Source: DASYYE01 sp035946955
GTDB lineage: Bacteria > Actinomycetota > Actinomycetes > Streptosporangiales > Streptosporangiaceae
DNA length: 8,859 nucleotides
Direction of reading: 5' to 3'
Assembly (NCBI GenBank): GCA_035946955.1
Contig: DASYYE010000070.1
Span: 1-8,859 of the forward strand
A program made the position numbers and the translations under genes. Positions 5,644-8,859 of this stretch are shown here, piece by piece. Positions within the stretch are counted from its first letter, which is position 1, and each line of letters begins with the position of its first letter. The notes below the pieces were generated by a model. It did no database searches and was not told the DNA's origin. It saw only the letters and a program-made list of their open reading frames with translations.

Positions 5644-7803
5644 GTGACCGATGGCTGGACCTACAACAGCGGGCCACAGCCGGCGGCGGCCGGGACGGTG
5701 ACGCTCCTGGAGGGCATCACCTTCTGCATCTGTGGCCGGGCCGGGGACATCACCCCAGGTGCTGAGCAGGGTTTGTACTTCCGCGACACCAGGTTCCTCA
5801 CCCGGTTCCAGCTCGACGTCGACGCCATGGCGTGCGAACCGCTCGCCGTGCAGTCCCCGGCCCCGTACACCGCCACCTTTGTCGGACGCCGGCCCCCCCG
5901 GCACGGGCTGGCCGATTCCACACTGATGGTGGTCCGGCGGCGCTATGTCGGAGACGGCCTGCGCGAGGACATCACCGTTCGCAACCTCGGCCGCGAACCC
6001 AGCGCGGTGCTGGTCACCCTGTCCGTGGACACCGACTTCGCGACCCTCTTCGAGGTCAAGGAAGGGCATGTGCACCGCCGCGACGGGGTGGAACGCGAGA
6101 GCGGGCCGGGCCGGCTCCGGCTGGGTTTCGAGTTCGGCCTGGAGTCCCGTGCCGTCACGGTGGCGGCCACCGGGGACCCGGTCGTCACCAAGGGCCAGCT
6201 CGCCTGGCAGCCGGTGGTGCCCTCCCGCCAGGACTGGACGGTCTCGGTCCAGGTACTGCCCTCGGTGGACGGGCAGGAGGTGCCCACCTCATACCAGCCC
6301 GGCCAGCCCATCGAGGGCGCCCGCCCGGTCGCCTCGCTGGCGGCGTGGCGGGCGCAGCGGCCGACGGTCACGACCCCGGACGAGCCGCTGAACCGGCTCG
6401 TCGCGGCCAGTGCCGAAGACCTGGGTGCGTTGCGGATCTTCGACCCGGAACGGCCCGACCGGCCGGTCATCGCCGCTGGCGCGCCGTGGTTCATGACCTT
6501 GTTCGGGCGGGACTCCCTGCTGACGAGCTGGATGCTGCTGCCGCTGGACGCGGGCCTGGCACTGGGCACCCTGGAGACCCTGGCACGCCACCAGGGCACG
6601 CGGGACGACCCCCGCACCGAGGAGCAGCCCGGCCGCATCCTGCACGAGGTCCGCTCCGGGCTCGGCCCCGCAGGGGGCTCGGGCGGGCTCAACATCTACT
6701 ACGGCAGCGCCGACGCGACTCCGCTGTTCGTCATGCTCCTCGGCGAGATGTACCGGTGGGGCGTGGCGGGCCCGGAGATCGACGCGCTGGTGCCCAACGC
6801 CGACCGGGCACTGGAGTGGGTGGCCTCCTACGGGGACCGCGACGGGGACGGTTTCGTCGAGTACCAGCGCGCCACCGACCGTGGGCTGGTCAGCCAGGGG
6901 TGGAAGGACTCCTTCGACGCGATCACGTTCGTCTCCGGGCAGATCGCCGAGCCGCCGATCGCGCTCGCGGAGGTCCAGGGCTACGTGTACGCGGCCTACC
7001 TGGCCAGGGCGCGGATCGCGGCGGCCAAGGGCGAGACCGAGAAGGCGCGGCACTGGGCGGACAAGGCGGCCACGCTCAAGCGCCGGTTCAACGAGGTCTT
7101 CTGGCTCCCCGACCGCGGCTACTACGCGCTCGCCCTGGACGGCGCCAAACGCCCGGTGGACGCGCTGGCCTCGAACATGGGGCACTGCCTGTGGACGGGG
7201 ATCGTGGACGAGGACAAGGCCGTCGCGGTCGGCCAGCACCTCATGGACCACGACATGTTCACCGGGTTCGGGGTGCGGACGCTGGCCGCCTCGATGGGCG
7301 CCTACAACCCCATGAGCTACCACAACGGGTCGGTGTGGCCGCATGACACGGCCATCTGCGCCGCGGGCCTGATGCGCTACGGGCTGGTCGAGTCAGCCCA
7401 GCGCCTGGCCACCGCACTCTTCGACGCGGCCCAGGGGCTCGGCGGCCGGCTGCCGGAACTCTTCTGCGGCTTCGACCGTGCCGAGTTCAGCGAGCCGGTG
7501 CCCTACCCGACGGCCTGCTCCCCGCAGGCATGGGCGGTCGCGTCCGCATTGTTCCTCCTGCGCATTCTCTTGCGTTTCGATCCGGATATCCCATCGCACC
7601 GGGTCTGGTGTGCTCCGGTAGTGCCCGACTGGTACCTGCCAATGCGGGTGGAACGGTTCCATTTGGCCGGTGCCAGAGTCAGCTTTGACATCAAGCGGGA
7701 TGGCTGGTCGCTGGCGGACCTGCCTGCGGGAACCGAATTGATTGCGTCGCCAGCGAATCTCGCCGAAACCTCCTTACTGGGCTGCAGCTTTACTGGCAAA
7801 TAA
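5644..7803 (+). CDS. Amylo-alpha-1,6-glucosidase-like glycogen debranching protein
   Basis: This 719-residue protein has a beta-rich GDE_N_bis-type N-terminal domain (about 18-235) with the signature LLEGITFCICGRAGDI and GLYFRDTRFLTRFQLDVD (43-60). It is followed by an (alpha/alpha)6 glycosidase domain (about 245-645). Recognisable active-site regions are PWFMTLFGRDSLLTSW (281-296), QGWKDSFDAI (418-427), EVQGYVYAAYLARA (443-456), SNMGHCLWTG (510-519) and YNPMSYHNGSVWPHDT (554-569). A small beta-domain closes the protein (about 652-700). Relatives are annotated as amylo-alpha-1,6-glucosidase or glycogen debranching protein; hydrolysis of alpha-glucosidic branch points is the likely reaction, though other alpha-glucosides or alpha-mannosides are possible. 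There is no signal peptide, so it is cytoplasmic. The last 20 codons are less GC-biased, include a TTA codon (7774-7776) and end in TAA. The start is set by GGGGAGG at 5629-5635. The downstream glycosyltransferase suggests a shared glycan pathway. Confidence 0.88.
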   Translation: MTDGWTYNSGPQPAAAGTVTLLEGITFCICGRAGDITPGAEQGLYFRDTRFLTRFQLDVDAMACEPLAVQSPAPYTATFVGRRPPRHGLADSTLMVVRRRYVGDGLREDITVRNLGREPSAVLVTLSVDTDFATLFEVKEGHVHRRDGVERESGPGRLRLGFEFGLESRAVTVAATGDPVVTKGQLAWQPVVPSRQDWTVSVQVLPSVDGQEVPTSYQPGQPIEGARPVASLAAWRAQRPTVTTPDEPLNRLVAASAEDLGALRIFDPERPDRPVIAAGAPWFMTLFGRDSLLTSWMLLPLDAGLALGTLETLARHQGTRDDPRTEEQPGRILHEVRSGLGPAGGSGGLNIYYGSADATPLFVMLLGEMYRWGVAGPEIDALVPNADRALEWVASYGDRDGDGFVEYQRATDRGLVSQGWKDSFDAITFVSGQIAEPPIALAEVQGYVYAAYLARARIAAAKGETEKARHWADKAATLKRRFNEVFWLPDRGYYALALDGAKRPVDALASNMGHCLWTGIVDEDKAVAVGQHLMDHDMFTGFGVRTLAASMGAYNPMSYHNGSVWPHDTAICAAGLMRYGLVESAQRLATALFDAAQGLGGRLPELFCGFDRAEFSEPVPYPTACSPQAWAVASALFLLRILLRFDPDIPSHRVWCAPVVPDWYLPMRVERFHLAGARVSFDIKRDGWSLADLPAGTELIASPANLAETSLLGCSFTGK

Positions 7804-7878
7804 TCCGTTGCTTCGCTGGCGGCGCAGCAGCAGAGAAGGTTTTTGGCGCCTTCTGGAAGGGCACATCGCGGACATGCC

Positions 7879-7923
7879 GGCACGGGGGGCCGTCATATCC
7901 GCCATAGTGCGGTGCCCCGTGCC
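7879..7923 (+). promoter_or_regulatory. Nested hairpin in the leader of the glycosyltransferase gene
   Basis: In the 143-nt gap 7804-7946, GGCACGGGG (7879-7887) and CCCCGTGCC (7915-7923) form a perfect 9-bp stem. Inside it is a second stem CCGC/GCGG (7899-7902/7909-7912) with loop CATAGT. The outer stem ends 5 nt before the Shine-Dalgarno run, with no T-run, so it is not a normal terminator. It could be a leader structure that tunes translation or an operator. Alternatively CATAGT (7903-7908) may be a -10 element of a promoter for the next gene, but no -35 is evident. A weaker AGAAGG/CCTTCT stem lies at 7834-7854. Confidence 0.4.
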
Positions 7924-7946
7924 ATAACGGGGGAGGGGGCACCACT

Positions 7947-8859
7947 GTGAGTGTTCCAACGCTGGTCGAGCCTACGGGGAGAGCAGCAGACGGCCAGGGG
8001 CCGCTGCGGGTCGCAATGATCGCCCCTCCGTACTTCACCTGCCCGCCGGCCGCCTACGGGGGAGTCGAGTCCGTCATCGCCGACCTGGCGGACGCTCTCG
8101 TCGACCGTGGCCACCACGTCACCCTGATCGGCGCTGGAACACCGGGAACCCGCGCCCAGCAGTTCATCGCCACCTTCCACACCCCACCCGCCGACCAGCT
8201 CGGCGAGCCACTGCCCGAGGTCATGCACACCGCGCACGTGGGGCGGATCCTCGACGACCTCGACGTGGACGTGGTCCACGACCACACGCTCGCGGGCCCG
8301 CTGCTCGCCCGGGGCCGGCTCGTGCCCACGGTGGTCACGGCGCACGGGCCGGTAGACACCGACCTCGGGGCGCTGTACCGGGCACTGCGGCCAACCATCT
8401 CGCTGGTGGCGATCTCCGACTCGCAGCGCTCCCGCGGCCCTGACCTGCCGTGGGTCGCCACCGTGCACAATGCGATTCGCCCGGAGACGTTCCCGTACCG
8501 CGCCGACAAGGAAGACTTCGCGCTGTTCCTCGGCCGCTTCCACCCGCAGAAGGCACCGCACCTGGCCATCGACGCCGCCCGTGGCGCGGGCCTGCCGATC
8601 GTGCTGGCGGGCAAGTGCGCCGAACCGATGGAGCGTGCCTACTTCAAAGCCGAGATCGAGCACCGGCTCGGCACGGACACCACGATGTTCGGGGTCGCCG
8701 ACGCCACCGCCAAACGTGACCTGCTGGCCCGCGCGGCGGTCGTGCTCTTCCCGATCTGCTGGGAGGAGCCGTTCGGCCTCGTCATGATCGAGGCGATGGC
8801 CGCTGGCACGCCCGTGGTCGCGCTGCGGCGCGGCTCGGTGCCGGAGATCATCGTCAACG
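7947..8859 (+). CDS. GT4-family glycosyltransferase (partial, 3' end outside window)
   Basis: The first 304 residues of a GT-B fold, retaining-type glycosyltransferase are present; the frame is open to the window edge. The N-terminal Rossmann domain begins RVAMIAPPYF (21-30) with the acceptor-side glycine loop AAYGGVESVIADLADALVDRG (35-55, in two overlapping blocks). The nucleotide-sugar domain starts at FLGRFHPQKAPHLAIDAA (193-210) and has the EX7E motif in WEEPFGLVMIEAM (272-284, E274 and E282), followed by GTPVVALRRGSVPEI. These are hallmarks of GT4 enzymes using UDP-, GDP- or ADP-sugars; donor and acceptor cannot be told from this part. No signal peptide or membrane helix is seen, so it is cytoplasmic or membrane-associated. 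GGGGGAGGGGG (7929-7939) precedes GTG 7947 and supports that start over ATG 8016. It follows the debranching gene by 143 nt on the same strand, possibly with its own leader or promoter. Confidence 0.9.
   Translation, partial: MSVPTLVEPTGRAADGQGPLRVAMIAPPYFTCPPAAYGGVESVIADLADALVDRGHHVTLIGAGTPGTRAQQFIATFHTPPADQLGEPLPEVMHTAHVGRILDDLDVDVVHDHTLAGPLLARGRLVPTVVTAHGPVDTDLGALYRALRPTISLVAISDSQRSRGPDLPWVATVHNAIRPETFPYRADKEDFALFLGRFHPQKAPHLAIDAARGAGLPIVLAGKCAEPMERAYFKAEIEHRLGTDTTMFGVADATAKRDLLARAAVVLFPICWEEPFGLVMIEAMAAGTPVVALRRGSVPEIIVN

Noticed and set aside
7834..7854. AGAAGG/CCTTCT hairpin as a terminator of the debranching gene
   Set aside because: It has a 6-bp stem only, and the T-run lies in the loop instead of after the stem.
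1..8859. tRNA or rRNA genes, CRISPR array, insertion sequence, prophage
   Set aside because: I saw no tRNA-like cloverleaf, no regularly spaced repeats and no transposase or integrase sequence in any frame. The only repeats found are the short inverted repeats listed.

Overview
This window is very GC-rich DNA with GTG starts, dense same-strand genes and little intergenic space. That fits a high-GC actinomycete (Actinomycetota); I cannot name the genus. All genes I can support lie on the + strand.

Left part (1-1757): the last 28 codons of a type I glutamine synthetase, then an AI-2E/PerM-family membrane permease, followed 3 nt later by a small actinobacterial membrane protein. Middle (1758-2304): a small VapBC-type toxin-antitoxin locus. 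It has a long palindromic operator (1813-1843), an intact AbrB/MazE-like antitoxin, and a PIN-domain toxin that is broken. The toxin's N-terminal and C-terminal ends are both recognisable but lie in different frames, with the middle of the domain missing. Then glnE (2361-5510), the bifunctional glutamine synthetase adenylyltransferase/adenylyl-removing enzyme, with what looks like a leaderless promoter. Glutamine synthetase and GlnE are enzyme and regulator, and their proximity is typical of actinomycetes; the permease and the broken toxin-antitoxin locus lie between them.

Right part (5511-8859): a strong hairpin directly after glnE, then a cytoplasmic amylo-alpha-1,6-glucosidase-like glycogen debranching protein. 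After it come a 143-nt gap with a nested hairpin and the start of a GT4 glycosyltransferase that runs off the window. This pair suggests a glucan or glycoside metabolism unit unrelated to the nitrogen genes.

No RNA gene, insertion sequence, CRISPR array or phage feature was found. I saw no clearly new system. The points most worth a second look are the internally deleted toxin beside an intact antitoxin and operator, two in-frame insertions in GlnE with atypical codons (one carrying two compact hairpins), and a TTA codon near the end of the debranching enzyme gene.
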